Notes under the pieces: generated by a model
Databases searched by the model: none
What the model saw: only the letters and a program-made list of their open reading frames with translations
Told to the model about the DNA's origin: nothing
Part shown: in pieces, positions 18,818-28,550 of the stretch
Numbering within the stretch: the first letter of the stretch is position 1
Layout of the letters: every line of letters begins with the position of its first letter
Source: Sulfurospirillum arsenophilum NBRC 109478
GTDB taxonomy: Bacteria; Campylobacterota; Campylobacteria; Campylobacterales; Sulfurospirillaceae
NCBI RefSeq assembly: GCF_000813345.1
Contig: NZ_BBQF01000001.1
Coordinates: 620,001 to 684,000, forward strand
DNA: 64,000 nt
Direction: 5' to 3'
Program-made: the position numbers and the translations under genes

Positions 18818-19671
18818 GCAAGTTGCTCCTTAAACGTCTTAATGGCAGCTCTTAGGTTAATAAGTGCTTCTACATAAAGAGCATCATTATTATTCCCGAT
18901 GAGTGCTTCTAGGGTTTGAAGTGGACGATACAGTGTAGCAATGCGAAGTTCTCTCGTACTGTTTTTAAGCATACTGATCTCTTTATGCGCTTGCGAGAAG
19001 CCTTCTTGTTGCACGAGTGTGTCAATATGTGCAATACTCTCATCTAATGATGCCATATATGTTTCAATTTTTTGCGACATCGTGTGTAGATCCATACCCA
19101 GTTTTTGTGCGTGTAGTGCGAAATCATATAATGGATTTGTCTTTACATCTGGTATCTCAAAATCAAAATCTTCTGAACGAATTTGATCAATGGAGTGATA
19201 CTCAAACGGATCGATCGGTAGCTCTTTGGGCGTATTGTCACTCTCATCTGATTTGTGGAGAGGCGGTTTGGTGAGCTCTAAAGCATAATAGAAGTTGCTC
19301 TCTTCTTCGGAAGACGATTTTAAGTGGATTTCACTGATTTTAACACCCGCTTCGATACGTTTTCCCTCTTCATGCGTTTGAATCAAAATTTTTTTATCAG
19401 CAGCCCCGCTGTAACGAAAATAATCAATCCATGAAAAATCAGTGGAAGCGCAGACATACCCCTCTTGTTCAACCAACAACTCTTTAAAGTCTTGATGGAA
19501 GCGGTAAAACTCTGCCATATCTTCAAAACCAAAAAGCATCAGCTCATAGGAGCCAAGACCAAGAAACTGACAGTTTTGATCGTACAGTATCAAAGAGCAT
19601 CCTTGTGTTAAGATGAAAGTTAATTGTATCTTAAAGTGACTTAAATGCGAACTATCTTGGTAACGCCTCAA
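18814..19671 (-). CDS. Putative signalling protein: PAS-like N-terminus, Hpt-like helical C-terminus
   Basis: This 285-residue soluble protein has an N-terminal half that reads like a PAS fold ('CSLILYDQNCQFLGLGSYELMLFGFEDMAEFYRFHQDF', a 'SWIDYFRYSGAADKKILIQTHEEGKRIEAGV' segment), then an acidic linker, and a helical C-terminal part (about 190-285) that could be a histidine phosphotransfer-type bundle, though I cannot pick a clear phospho-histidine. The start is TTG at 19671, overlapping the uvrC end by 20 bases; the true start may be further in. It heads the three-gene cassette with the Sel1 protein and the NIT-like sensor. Confidence 0.6.
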   Translation of the reverse strand: MRRYQDSSHLSHFKIQLTFILTQGCSLILYDQNCQFLGLGSYELMLFGFEDMAEFYRFHQDFKELLVEQEGYVCASTDFSWIDYFRYSGAADKKILIQTHEEGKRIEAGVKISEIHLKSSSEEESNFYYALELTKPPLHKSDESDNTPKELPIDPFEYHSIDQIRSEDFDFEIPDVKTNPLYDFALHAQKLGMDLHTMSQKIETYMASLDESIAHIDTLVQQEGFSQAHKEISMLKNSTRELRIATLYRPLQTLEALIGNNNDALYVEALINLRAAIKTFKEQLA

Positions 19672-21451
19672 ACAATGCAGTTCCCAATTTTATGCCAACA
19701 ACATGAGACAACTCCTCTTTGCTAGCGCAATAGATGGCTTCAAATGTTCCAAAATAAAGAAGCAATTTTTTGATGGTTGCTGCACCGATTCCATCTATAG
19801 TTTGAAGCTCCAAACTCATATCGCGTCCTCGTTTTTTCTTCTGATGGTAGGTGATGGCAAAGCGGTGAGCCTCATCACGAAGTCTTTGAATAAACTGTAG
19901 GCGCTTATCGCTTGGGGGCAGTTCAAAGGATTGATTTTGATTGTATAAAAGATCGTGCGCACTGCCTTTGGCACGGTTCGCTTTTGCATCGCGTTTCTCT
20001 TTAGCAATGGCGAGTAAATCGACATGTACCCCTTTTTGAGAAAGCAAACTTTTGGCTAATTTGAGAATCGTCTCACCACCATCCAGTACCCAAAGATCGG
20101 GTGCAGATTCTTTGGAAAAATCATTGATACGACGCTCCAACATCTCCCTCATTTGGGCATATTCATCGGCATGGTGTAGTTCATAACGACGGTAACTGGA
20201 CTTATCAAATCCTTCATCCCACACAACCATTCCACCCACAGGAGACTTGCCTCCAAGATGGGAGTTGTCAAAAATCTCGATACGTTTAGGAAGTGATGTA
20301 AAATCAAACAGGGCTTGCATCTGTTCGCTCAGGGAGTTATTGTTTTTCGTGCTGTGTTGGATTAAAATCGTTTTGGCATTTTCCTGCGCGATGGAAGTCA
20401 AATGCAGTTTTTCGCCACGTTGGGGAACGCTGATTGAGATCTTTTGTCCAAATTTTTCACTTAAAAATTGGCTTATGTACTCTTGTTCATTAAAAGATTC
20501 TGCGATGAGAATTTGCTTGGCAAAGGTTTGATTCATCGGGTTGTAAAACTCAAAAAGAGCTCGTTGATACAGCTCCTCTTTTTCAAAACCGTACGCATTG
20601 TGCATGAGTGTGTGCGAGGTAGAGACGATTTTTCCGCCACGAATAAACAGACGCATAATCACCGCAGTTTTTTCCATGATCTCAACGGCAAAGACATCGT
20701 AATCTTCCAGTTTTGAAAGCTCCACATGCGTTACATGTAAAGCGTCTTTAATGGAATTGATGATGTCACGAAGCTTCGCGGCTTCTTCAAAATTGAGTTT
20801 CATGGACGCCTCTTCCATCTTTACATGTAAAAGATTGACGAGTTTCTTTTGATCGTTTAACGATTCGAGTGCTTCATGAACAATTTTGTCATAGGTTTCG
20901 GTATCTATCTTTTGCTCGCAGGGCGCTAAACAGCGATGAATTTGGTGAAATAAACAGGCTTTTTTACCTTTCAAACACCCTTTTTTTTGTACGAGTGGAA
21001 ATGCCAAATAGAGCGCTTCCAAGAGTGCTTTTGCTGAACCTGAGAGTGGGCCAAAATATTTGATATGTTTGTCATTGACAATCTTACGTGTGATCTCAAA
21101 ACGAGGGAAAGGTTTGGAGAGATTGATTGCAATGTACGGGTAAGTTTTATCATCGCGTAGAAGAATATTGTACTTGGGTTTGAGCTGTTTAATGAGCGAA
21201 TTTTCCAAGATAAGCGCGTCATGTTCACTTTGGACGACAATATACTCGACATTCTCCACTTCACTGATCATCTTCGCGATGCGAGGTGAAAGATTGGGCG
21301 CAGCGCTTAGCTCTCCTGAGAAGCGAAAATAGCTCTTGACGCGGTTTTTAATGCTTTTGGCTTTGCCAACATACAAAAGCATTCCCTGCGCATTAAAGTA
21401 CTGGTAGATGCCCGCATTGTGTGGGGCGTTTTTAAGTTTTTGGGCTAGCAT
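19652..21451 (-). CDS. uvrC: Excinuclease ABC subunit C
   Basis: This 599-residue nucleotide-excision-repair nuclease has a GIY-YIG domain at the N-terminus ('NAGIYQYFNAQGMLLYVGKAKSIKNRVKSYF', about 12-43) for the 3' incision, a cysteine cluster ('KKGCLKGKKACLFHQIHRCLAPC'), a UVR motif near 210-240 that contacts UvrB, an RNase H-like domain for the 5' incision ('EIFDNSHLGG', 'DLWVLDGGETIL') and a C-terminal helix-hairpin-helix ('LQTIDGIGAATIKKLL'). It overlaps the preceding gene by seven bases. Two palindromes 90 bases apart lie in it (20731 and 20820). Confidence 0.97.
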   Translation of the reverse strand: MLAQKLKNAPHNAGIYQYFNAQGMLLYVGKAKSIKNRVKSYFRFSGELSAAPNLSPRIAKMISEVENVEYIVVQSEHDALILENSLIKQLKPKYNILLRDDKTYPYIAINLSKPFPRFEITRKIVNDKHIKYFGPLSGSAKALLEALYLAFPLVQKKGCLKGKKACLFHQIHRCLAPCEQKIDTETYDKIVHEALESLNDQKKLVNLLHVKMEEASMKLNFEEAAKLRDIINSIKDALHVTHVELSKLEDYDVFAVEIMEKTAVIMRLFIRGGKIVSTSHTLMHNAYGFEKEELYQRALFEFYNPMNQTFAKQILIAESFNEQEYISQFLSEKFGQKISISVPQRGEKLHLTSIAQENAKTILIQHSTKNNNSLSEQMQALFDFTSLPKRIEIFDNSHLGGKSPVGGMVVWDEGFDKSSYRRYELHHADEYAQMREMLERRINDFSKESAPDLWVLDGGETILKLAKSLLSQKGVHVDLLAIAKEKRDAKANRAKGSAHDLLYNQNQSFELPPSDKRLQFIQRLRDEAHRFAITYHQKKKRGRDMSLELQTIDGIGAATIKKLLLYFGTFEAIYCASKEELSHVVGIKLGTALFEALPR

Positions 21452-21900
21452 GATCGGTTTTTGGCAATGGTCTCTTTAATCGCTTCAAAAAGCGCGCGCA
21501 GTTTTTCGTCTTCGCAGAGTGTTTCAAACTCTCCCGTGGCTTGTTCTGGGTAAAAAATATCAGAATTGGCAGAGACAATTAAAGCCTCTTCTTCACTTTT
21601 TTGGTTGGTGACAAAGCTTTGGACCTCTTTTACATGTAAACACGAACACTCTGGAAAATGGGTGTAAACCTCTTTTAATAGACTCTTTATCAAATTACGT
21701 TTATAATTAAACTCCATTTTGGCGCAAGGGTGATTGAGTACAAAAAAGAGCGTTTCGTTTTTGGTGTACACAAACCGTATCATGCTTGTGAAGCTTTTGG
21801 GTAATAAACTGAGCAATCTGTCGTAACAACGCATTTGTTCATATTTCTTCATAGAAGGTTGTTGTACGAGATGAGAAATTATACTTTTAGAATCTTTCAT
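21445..21900 (-). CDS. DUF721-like small protein upstream of uvrC
   Basis: This protein of up to 151 residues has a basic central region ('HPCAKMEFNYKRNLIKSLLKEVYTHF') that resembles the DUF721/DciA nucleic-acid-binding fold; by family knowledge DciA-type proteins assist loading of the replicative helicase. The fit is weak. The start may be ATG 21900 or 21852 (residue 17, 'MKKYEQMRCYDRLL'): a TATAAT lies only about nine bases before 21900, favouring the later start. It overlaps a divergent lipoprotein gene at its 5' end if 21900 is used. One palindrome (21629) is read 'CLHVKE'. Confidence 0.6.
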   Translation of the reverse strand: MKDSKSIISHLVQQPSMKKYEQMRCYDRLLSLLPKSFTSMIRFVYTKNETLFFVLNHPCAKMEFNYKRNLIKSLLKEVYTHFPECSCLHVKEVQSFVTNQKSEEEALIVSANSDIFYPEQATGEFETLCEDEKLRALFEAIKETIAKNRSC

Positions 21901-22014
21901 GTTCTCATTATAGCATGTTTAGGCTTTGCTATAGTTGGTTGCGGATACAAAGGTCCACCAGTGTATGATGATGGTAATGTCACTATTAAGTCACACAAGA
22001 AACCTCTTTACTAA
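21871..22014 (+). CDS. Tiny LptM (YifL)-like lipoprotein
   Basis: This 47-residue frame (ATG 21871, TAA 22012-22014) has a hydrophobic signal sequence ending in 'AIVGC' with the lipidated Cys at 24, then 'GYKGPPVYDD'. The 'CGxKGPxxxP'-type sequence directly after the lipid Cys is the hallmark of LptM, a small lipoprotein that helps LptD mature in the outer membrane. The stop touches the nadB start, so they are one transcript. It is divergent with and may overlap the DUF721-like gene. LptD itself lies 7 kb downstream. The assignment is by motif only. Confidence 0.72.
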   Translation: MRNYTFRIFHVLIIACLGFAIVGCGYKGPPVYDDGNVTIKSHKKPLY

Positions 22015-23484
22015 ATGAAAACGTCTTACGATGTTCTGATTATTGGCACTGGCATTGCAGGCTTGAGTGCTGCTTTAGCACTTCCAAAGTCACTGAGTGT
22101 TTTAATCGTCTCTAAAGATTACGCGTGGGAGTGCAATACTTTTTACGCGCAAGGCGGCGTTGCTGTCGCTAAAGACGAAGCCGATATACCTTTACATGTA
22201 AACGATACACTGAGCGCTGGTGCTGGGCACTGCGACTCAGCGGCAGTTAATGTTCTCTGCTCAGAAGGTCCTAAAGCAATCAAGCACTTGATCGATATGG
22301 GCTTTCATTTTGACACAGATGAAGCGGGGAATCTGCTCTACACTAAAGAAGCAGCACACAGTACCAACCGTATTTTACACGCAGGCGGAGATGCAACGGG
22401 GCGGTATATTCACCTTTTTCTAATGCAACAGCTTCCTTTCCCCATTCTGTATAATACGCAAGTAACTGACCTATTAATTGATGAGGGTGTCTGTTACGGT
22501 GCGCGTGTTTTTCATGCCGATAAAATTTTCAATCTTTACGCTAAAAAAGTCATTATTGCCAGTGGAGGTGTGGGTTCACTTTATGAATACCATACCAACG
22601 CAAGAACCATCAGTGCTGATATGCAGGGCATTTGCCTCAGTCACGGCATCGCGCTTACGGATATGGAGATGATGCAGTTTCACCCTACCGCTTTTGTCCT
22701 TGGAAACAGTGTTCGCAAACAGCTTTTAAGCGAGTCGCTTAGAGGTGAGGGGGCAATGGTTGTGGATGAAGATGGCAAGCGTTTTGTGTTTGACTATGAT
22801 CCAAGAGGCGAACTTGCCCCTCGTGATATTGTCAGCCGTGCTATTTTTCGCTATAAACAAAAAACAGGCAAAGAGGTTTACTTAGATATCAGTGCATTTG
22901 AGCCTGAGCATTTTAAACAACGTTTTCCGAGTATTTATTTTAATATGACCAATATTGGTTATAACGTTCCACAGCAGAGAATTCCTATCTCGCCTGCATT
23001 TCACTACTCAATGGGTGGTATTAAAACAGATTTACACGGAAAAGTCTTACATGTAAAAGACCTTTATGCTGTGGGCGAATGTGCTCATACAGGCGTACAT
23101 GGTGCGAATAGACTTGCAAGTAACTCACTGCTTGAAGGGTTAGTCTTCTCAGCCCGTGTCGCGGATGAAATCAAACAGACGATTTCCCAACTCAAAGTTC
23201 AACACACGTTTTCTGAAGCCGAAGAAGTGCTTGAGAAAGAAAATGATAAAACACTGAAAAATGAACTACGCCATTTGATGTGGTTTTATGCAGGAATCTT
23301 GCGTGAAACGAAAAATTTAGAAAAAGCTAAAAAACGCGTGGAGGAGATGTTGAAGTTGTCCATAGGAAAACTTTTAAGACTCAGACTTCTTGTATCATTA
23401 GAGATCATCACCAGTGCGCTTAAACGTAAAGAGTCACTGGGCGCGCACTACCTACAGCAAGGAAACGATCAATGCGAATCTTAG
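22015..23484 (+). CDS. nadB: L-aspartate oxidase
   Basis: This 489-residue FAD enzyme of the succinate dehydrogenase/fumarate reductase flavoprotein family oxidises aspartate to iminoaspartate, the first step of NAD synthesis. Seen: dinucleotide fold 'VLIIGTGIAGLSAALAL' (7-23), 'NTFYAQGGVAVA' where FAD attaches, 'HSTNRILHAGGDATGRYIH', 'MQFHPTAF' and 'SMGGIKTD'. 'AVGECAHTGVHGANRLASNSLLEG' is the NadB signature. Its stop overlaps the next gene. Two palindromes (22191 and 23047) are read 'PLHVND' and 'VLHVKD'. Confidence 0.95.
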   Translation: MKTSYDVLIIGTGIAGLSAALALPKSLSVLIVSKDYAWECNTFYAQGGVAVAKDEADIPLHVNDTLSAGAGHCDSAAVNVLCSEGPKAIKHLIDMGFHFDTDEAGNLLYTKEAAHSTNRILHAGGDATGRYIHLFLMQQLPFPILYNTQVTDLLIDEGVCYGARVFHADKIFNLYAKKVIIASGGVGSLYEYHTNARTISADMQGICLSHGIALTDMEMMQFHPTAFVLGNSVRKQLLSESLRGEGAMVVDEDGKRFVFDYDPRGELAPRDIVSRAIFRYKQKTGKEVYLDISAFEPEHFKQRFPSIYFNMTNIGYNVPQQRIPISPAFHYSMGGIKTDLHGKVLHVKDLYAVGECAHTGVHGANRLASNSLLEGLVFSARVADEIKQTISQLKVQHTFSEAEEVLEKENDKTLKNELRHLMWFYAGILRETKNLEKAKKRVEEMLKLSIGKLLRLRLLVSLEIITSALKRKESLGAHYLQQGNDQCES

Positions 23485-24821
23485 TAGCTTTGTTTACCCT
23501 CGTCAATACTATTTGGGCATCAAGCGGTCAAGACCTTACCACAACATGGGTTGGCATTGTCTCTTTGGTCATGTTTATTGTAGGATATTATGTTATTGCC
23601 GCGGAAGAAAAATTTCATATCAATAAAGCAAAACCAGCTATGTTTGTGGGTACATTTATATTCATTTTAATTGGTTTTTACAATGCAATCAATGGCATTG
23701 ATTCTAAGCCATTAACCCACGAAGTTGAGATGCTGATTTTAGAGATAGCGCAAATCTTCTTTTTTCTTTTAGTGGCAATGACTTATATCGAAGTGATGAT
23801 AGAACGACGCGTGTTTGATGCATTGAAGTACAGGCTCGTTTCAAAGGGTTATTCCTTTAAAAAACTTTTTTGGCTCACAGGCGCTTTAGCGTTTTTCATA
23901 AGCCCTGTAGCCGATAATTTGACTACTGCACTCATTTTATCAACCGTTTTGATTACAATTGAAAAAAAGAATCCTGCTTTTTTAGTGCCCGGTGCCATTA
24001 ACATCGTTGTAGGTGCAAATGCGGGAGGTGCATGGAGTCCTTTTGGCGATATTACGACCTTAATGCCTTGGATCGCAGGTAAAGCAGAGTTTTTTGATTT
24101 TTTTGGACTCTTTCCTGCCGCATTTTTAGGCTGGTTAGCTACAGGCTGGCTGCTCTCCTTTTCGGTACCAGAGGGAAAACCTCTTTTTGATGTGCATACT
24201 GAAGAGCGTGTCAGAGTTCTTAAAGGCGGAACATCTGTTATCTATTTAGGTGTGTTTACCATTGTGTGTGCGGTACTCTGTCAACAAGTCTTTAACATCC
24301 CTCCTATGTGGGGAATGATGTTTGGTTTTTCACTCTTAAAGCTTTACAGCTACCAGCTCAAACGAAGAGATAACGAAGAGTTAAAAACGTTTCTTGCCAT
24401 TAGCAAAATTGAACACGATACATTACTCTTTTTCTTTGGTATACTTGCGGCAGTTGGAGGGTTACACTTTTTAGGGTATTTGGATTTAGCCATTAAACTT
24501 TATGAGAGTGCGGGTGCTACAACAGTTAACATTGGAGTAGGCTTTTTATCGGCTTTTATCGACAATGTTCCTGTTATGAGTGCGGTTTTAAAAGCGAATC
24601 CAAACATGGGAGTTGATCAGTGGTTACTTGTCACCATGACGGCAGGCATTGGCGGTAGTTTGATTAGTTTTGGCTCAGCCGCAGGTGTGGGTGTTATGGG
24701 AAAACTTAGAGGTATCTATACCTTTGGCTCTCATATGAAGTATGCGTGGACAGTGCTTGTGGGTTATTTGCTCTCCCTTGCTATTTGGTACGTACAGTTT
24801 GAAATTTTGGGTTTATATTAA
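23472..24821 (+). CDS. nhaD: NhaD-type Na+/H+ antiporter
   Basis: This 449-residue polytopic inner-membrane protein (about 12 helices) has the NhaD/ArsB-superfamily motifs 'FFISPVADNLTTALILSTVLI' and 'NIVVGANAGGAWSPFGDITTLMPW', and the mirror motif 'SAFIDNVPVMSAVLK'. It should exchange Na+ (or Li+) for H+. The first 20 residues look like a cleavable signal ('LVALFTLVNTIWASS'), as in other NhaD. It overlaps nadB by 13 bases. Confidence 0.88.
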   Translation: MRILVALFTLVNTIWASSGQDLTTTWVGIVSLVMFIVGYYVIAAEEKFHINKAKPAMFVGTFIFILIGFYNAINGIDSKPLTHEVEMLILEIAQIFFFLLVAMTYIEVMIERRVFDALKYRLVSKGYSFKKLFWLTGALAFFISPVADNLTTALILSTVLITIEKKNPAFLVPGAINIVVGANAGGAWSPFGDITTLMPWIAGKAEFFDFFGLFPAAFLGWLATGWLLSFSVPEGKPLFDVHTEERVRVLKGGTSVIYLGVFTIVCAVLCQQVFNIPPMWGMMFGFSLLKLYSYQLKRRDNEELKTFLAISKIEHDTLLFFFGILAAVGGLHFLGYLDLAIKLYESAGATTVNIGVGFLSAFIDNVPVMSAVLKANPNMGVDQWLLVTMTAGIGGSLISFGSAAGVGVMGKLRGIYTFGSHMKYAWTVLVGYLLSLAIWYVQFEILGLY

Positions 24822-24834
24822 CAGAAGGAAATAA

Positions 24835-26370
24835 ATGAAAGAAGTCCCTATTTTAGTCTTAGATTTTGGGTCACAATACACTCAGTTGATTGCACGTAAG
24901 CTCCGTGAGAGCGGTGTTTACTGTGAGATCGTCCCTTACAATGAGAAGATTGAAGATATTAAAAAACGTAACCCTAAAGGTATTATTTTAAGCGGTGGCC
25001 CAGCATCAGTGTATGCTAAAGATTCGTACCATCCTGACCCTGCTGTTTACGCGTTAGGCTTGCCTCTTCTTGGTATCTGTTATGGGATGCAGCTTTTAAC
25101 GCAGCATTTTGGTGGTAGTGTTATTCCTGCTACGCATCAGGAGTATGGTAAGGCCGAGCTTAAATTTGAGAGTGATCATAAAATTTTCAAAGATACCACG
25201 TGCGGCCAAATTGTTTGGATGAGTCATGGTGATAGGGTTGAAACATTACCTGCGGGATTTGAGAAAATTGGCTACAGTGAGAATTCACCTTATGCTGCAA
25301 TTGCAGATGAAAAACGCAACATGTACGCTTTTCAGTTTCACCCAGAAGTGTTCCATAGTGATGAAGGCTCAAAACTTCTAAAAAACTTTGCGAAATACAT
25401 TTGTGGCTGTGAAAGTACATGGAATATGGGCTCATTTGCCAAAGAGCAAATCGCTAAAATCAAAGAAAAAGTAGGCTCTAAAAAAGTGCTTTGTGGTGTC
25501 AGCGGCGGTGTTGATAGCTCTGTTGTCGCAACCCTTTTAGCCGAAGCGATTGGTGATAAACTCGTTTCTGTTTTTGTCGATAATGGCTTACTTCGTGCGA
25601 ACGAGCGTGAGCAAGTTGAAGCGATGTTTAAAAGTCGCAATGTTCCCCTCATTACCATTGATGCGAGTGAAAAATTTTTAAGTCGTCTTGCTGGTGTGAG
25701 CGATCCTGAGCGAAAGCGTAAAATCATTGGTGAGACATTCATCGAAGTGTTTGATGAAGAGGCGAAAAAACACAATGGTATTGAATTCCTCGCACAAGGT
25801 ACACTTTACACCGATGTTATTGAGTCTGTCTCCGTGAAAGGTCCTTCAAAAACGATCAAATCACACCATAACGTGGGAGGACTTCCCGATTGGATGACCT
25901 TTGAACTTATCGAGCCACTACGCGAAATTTTTAAAGATGAAGTTAGAATTTTAGGAGCAGAACTTGGACTTCCTAAAGATATGCTCTCTCGCCATCCTTT
26001 CCCAGGACCGGGTCTTGCGATTCGTATCATGGGTGAAGTGACCAAAGAGGATTTAGTACTTCTAAGAGCTGCGGATGTCATTATGCTCCAAGAGCTTCGC
26101 GCAACAGGTTATTATGAAAAAACATGGCAAGCGTTTACGGTACTTCTGAATGTCAAAAGTGTTGGAGTTATGGGCGATAATCGAACCTATGATAACACCA
26201 TTTGTGTCAGAATCGTTGATGCGACGGACGGTATGACCGCAACGTTTGCACATATCCCTCACAAGATCTTGGAAAATATCAGCAGACGTATTATCAACGA
26301 AGTGAATGGTATTAACCGCGTGGTGTATGACATCTCTTCAAAACCACCTGCAACGATTGAATGGGAATAA
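24835..26370 (+). CDS. guaA: GMP synthase (glutamine-hydrolysing)
   Basis: This 511-residue enzyme aminates XMP to GMP. An N-terminal class I glutaminase has the nucleophile Cys82 in 'GICYGMQL' and 'FQFHPEV'; the ATP-pyrophosphatase domain has the PP-loop '[10 protein letters not shown]' (about 222-231); the C-terminal dimerisation domain ends '[11 protein letters not shown]'. Length is normal. GAAGGAAATAA gives a good ribosome site. It is followed within 4 bases by hemD. Confidence 0.97.
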   Translation: MKEVPILVLDFGSQYTQLIARKLRESGVYCEIVPYNEKIEDIKKRNPKGIILSGGPASVYAKDSYHPDPAVYALGLPLLGICYGMQLLTQHFGGSVIPATHQEYGKAELKFESDHKIFKDTTCGQIVWMSHGDRVETLPAGFEKIGYSENSPYAAIADEKRNMYAFQFHPEVFHSDEGSKLLKNFAKYICGCESTWNMGSFAKEQIAKIKEKVGSKKVLCGVSGGVDSSVVATLLAEAIGDKLVSVFVDNGLLRANEREQVEAMFKSRNVPLITIDASEKFLSRLAGVSDPERKRKIIGETFIEVFDEEAKKHNGIEFLAQGTLYTDVIESVSVKGPSKTIKSHHNVGGLPDWMTFELIEPLREIFKDEVRILGAELGLPKDMLSRHPFPGPGLAIRIMGEVTKEDLVLLRAADVIMLQELRATGYYEKTWQAFTVLLNVKSVGVMGDNRTYDNTICVRIVDATDGMTATFAHIPHKILENISRRIINEVNGINRVVYDISSKPPATIEWE

Positions 26371-26374
26371 AAAA

Positions 26375-27001
26375 ATGATCTACCTCTTCAGCGATAAAGC
26401 GTATGAGGGGGTAGTCCATCTCCCACTTTTTGAGATCGTATTTGATCCAACTTCCATTGATTTGGAAGGGTTTGATGCGATCATTTTTACCTCCAAAAAC
26501 AGTGTTAAAGCGCTTGAGCAAAAAAGCGCTTCGTGGAAAGAGAAAGAAGCCTATGCTATCGGCGAAGGTACAGCATCGTTTATACAACGTTGTGGCGGTA
26601 ATCTTGTCTTTACATGTAAAGATTCGTATGGTGACACTTTTGCAAAAACATTGATTCCCTTGTTACACAATAAGAGGGTTCTTTTCCCCCGTGCCAAGGA
26701 GGTTGTCTCCTCGTTGTTTGAAATCTTACAGGTAAACCATATTGACATAGAAAAGCGTATTGTTTATGAGACAAAATGCAAGCATTACCCTCTTTCTGAA
26801 GCACCTCCAAAAAATTCAAAACTTATTTTTTCTTCACCTTCCACGGTACGCTGTTTTTTAGAAAATTTTACATGGGATGAGAGCTATCATGCTATTGCCA
26901 TTGGTGAAAAAACAGCATCAGCACTGCCTTTACATGTAAAGGTTTTGACCTCGAAAACGCAAAGTATTGAGCACTGCATTGCCTTGGCAAAAGCTCTTTA
27001 G
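26375..27001 (+). CDS. hemD: Uroporphyrinogen-III synthase
   Basis: This 208-residue protein cyclises hydroxymethylbilane to uroporphyrinogen III in haem synthesis. The weakly conserved family pattern is present: 'DAIIFTSKNSVKAL', 'AIGEGTASF', 'LFPRAKEV' and 'LIFSSPSTVRCFLENF', 'AIGEKTASAL'. I use ATG 26375 rather than an upstream frame inside guaA. Two TTTACATGTAAA copies lie in it (26609 and 26929), read 'FTCKDS' and 'PLHVKV'. Confidence 0.88.
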   Translation: MIYLFSDKAYEGVVHLPLFEIVFDPTSIDLEGFDAIIFTSKNSVKALEQKSASWKEKEAYAIGEGTASFIQRCGGNLVFTCKDSYGDTFAKTLIPLLHNKRVLFPRAKEVVSSLFEILQVNHIDIEKRIVYETKCKHYPLSEAPPKNSKLIFSSPSTVRCFLENFTWDESYHAIAIGEKTASALPLHVKVLTSKTQSIEHCIALAKAL

Positions 27002-27015
27002 AAGCTAAAATCCTT

Positions 27016-27021
27016 TATAAT
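27016..27021 (+). promoter_or_regulatory. -10 box of the 6S-like RNA
   Basis: TATAAT at 27016-27021, just after hemD, would start transcription near 27028-27030, which matches the 5' side of the structured RNA. Confidence 0.5.
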
Positions 27022-27029
27022 TGAAGAAG

Positions 27030-27236
27030 TTTAGTAGTTTACTCGCCTGGGTGAAGCGACAACCGTTTTCATGAGGGTCCAACAATTAGTATAAGGGAAC
27101 GCGTACATTTTTGGTGTGTCTGTGGTCTCGTTTGAGCTTTGTTTTAAAGCGAGAGATTGCAGCCTAAAGAAAAGGTCGACTCCCAGAAGTTGGCTTATTA
27201 GGGCCGCTTCAATCTCGGAACGCTCACTTGGGTTTT
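27030..27236 (+). ncRNA. ssrS: 6S RNA-like / purD-motif RNA
   Basis: The 274-base gap between hemD and purD holds no open frame but folds into a long irregular rod. TGAAGCG (27052-27058) pairs with CGCTTCA (27205-27211), CAAC (27060-27063) with GTTG (27189-27192), and an apical hairpin TCTCG/CGAGA (27126-27130 with 27150-27154) closes around GCTTT/AAAGC. From family knowledge, a structured 'purD motif' has been described upstream of purD in epsilonproteobacteria and was later considered a 6S RNA, which binds RNA polymerase in stationary phase. Size (about 200 nt) fits. It ends at a TTTACATGTAAA (27234-27245). Confidence 0.65.
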
Positions 27237-27275
27237 ACATGTAAACAAAATAAGATTTTTTTGGAGAGTTAATCA

Positions 27276-28550
27276 ATGAAGGTAATGGTTGTTGGAAGTG
27301 GTGGCAGAGAGTATTCAATAGGTTTAGCACTGAAACGTGATCCTGACGTAACCGAACTTTTTTTCGCACCCGGAAACGGTGCAACCCCCCAACTTGGGCA
27401 AAATGTTTCGTTTAAAGATTACGAGACACTTGCTGATTTTGCCAAAGAAAACGCCATTGATCTTACCGTTGTAGGACCTGAAACGGCCTTAGTAGACGGT
27501 ATCGTTGATATTTTTAAAGCCAAAGGTTTAGTCATTTTTGGGGCTTCCAAGGCAGCTGCTAGACTTGAGGGTTCTAAAATTTTTATGAAAAACTTTCTCT
27601 TGCGTTACAACATCCCAACCGCAAAATTTATCGAAACCAGTGATGCAAAAAAAGCCAATGATTTTATCGAAACATTAGAGCTTCCTATTGTTGTCAAAGC
27701 GGATGGTTTGTGTGCAGGCAAAGGTGTGATCATTGCGCAAAGCAAAGATGAAGCCAAAGAGGCAGTCAGTGATATGCTCAGCGGTAAAAGCTTTGGTGAT
27801 GCTGGACTTGGCGTTGTTGTTGAAGAATTTTTAGATGGCTATGAGCTTTCTTTATTTGTAGTGTGCGATGGTGTTGATTATAAAATCCTTCCAGCAGCAC
27901 AAGATCACAAACGTCTTAAAGATAATGACATTGGACCTAATACAGGTGGTATGGGTGCATATGCGCCAACCCCATTGATTGATGAAGAGCTCTATAAAAA
28001 AGTGGAAGAACGTGTTGTTAAGCCTACTTTGGCAGGCATGCAAAAAGAGAATGCTCCATTTGAGGGCGTTTTGTTTATTGGTCTGATGATTGTCAAAAAT
28101 GAGCCAATCGTTTTAGAGTATAACGTTCGTTTTGGTGATCCAGAGTGTGAAATTTTAATGCCTCTTTTAAAAACACCTGCAAGTGAGCTTTTTTACAAAG
28201 CAGCTACGGGGAATCTTAAAAATTTAAAGATTGAATTTTTTAATAAATACGCCATTGCTGTAGTAATGGCAAGTGAAAATTATCCGTATGGTGATTCAAA
28301 ACCTGCTGAGATTATTATTGATAAAAATGTCCATGAAGGTTTAGAAAACACGCATATTTCCTATGCTGGCGTTAGCCTTGAAGACGGTAAACTTTATGCA
28401 ACAGGTGGACGTGTTTTACTATGCGTAGGTGTTGGTGAAAGTATCAAAGAGGCACGTGAACTGGCCTATTTATTGTGTGGGCAAGTGCATTTTGCAGGCA
28501 AACAATTTAGAAGTGACATTGCGTATCAGGCACTCAAACATGACAAATGA
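27276..28550 (+). CDS. purD: Phosphoribosylamine-glycine ligase
   Basis: This 424-residue ATP-grasp enzyme makes GAR in purine synthesis. The N-terminal '[16 protein letters not shown]' is the GARS signature, '[16 protein letters not shown]' the ATP-grasp lid and '[23 protein letters not shown]' the catalytic loop; '[17 protein letters not shown]' binds Mg. Length is typical. It lies directly downstream of the 6S-like RNA and overlaps the start of the next gene. Confidence 0.97.
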   Translation: MKVMVVGSGGREYSIGLALKRDPDVTELFFAPGNGATPQLGQNVSFKDYETLADFAKENAIDLTVVGPETALVDGIVDIFKAKGLVIFGASKAAARLEGSKIFMKNFLLRYNIPTAKFIETSDAKKANDFIETLELPIVVKADGLCAGKGVIIAQSKDEAKEAVSDMLSGKSFGDAGLGVVVEEFLDGYELSLFVVCDGVDYKILPAAQDHKRLKDNDIGPNTGGMGAYAPTPLIDEELYKKVEERVVKPTLAGMQKENAPFEGVLFIGLMIVKNEPIVLEYNVRFGDPECEILMPLLKTPASELFYKAATGNLKNLKIEFFNKYAIAVVMASENYPYGDSKPAEIIIDKNVHEGLENTHISYAGVSLEDGKLYATGGRVLLCVGVGESIKEARELAYLLCGQVHFAGKQFRSDIAYQALKHDK

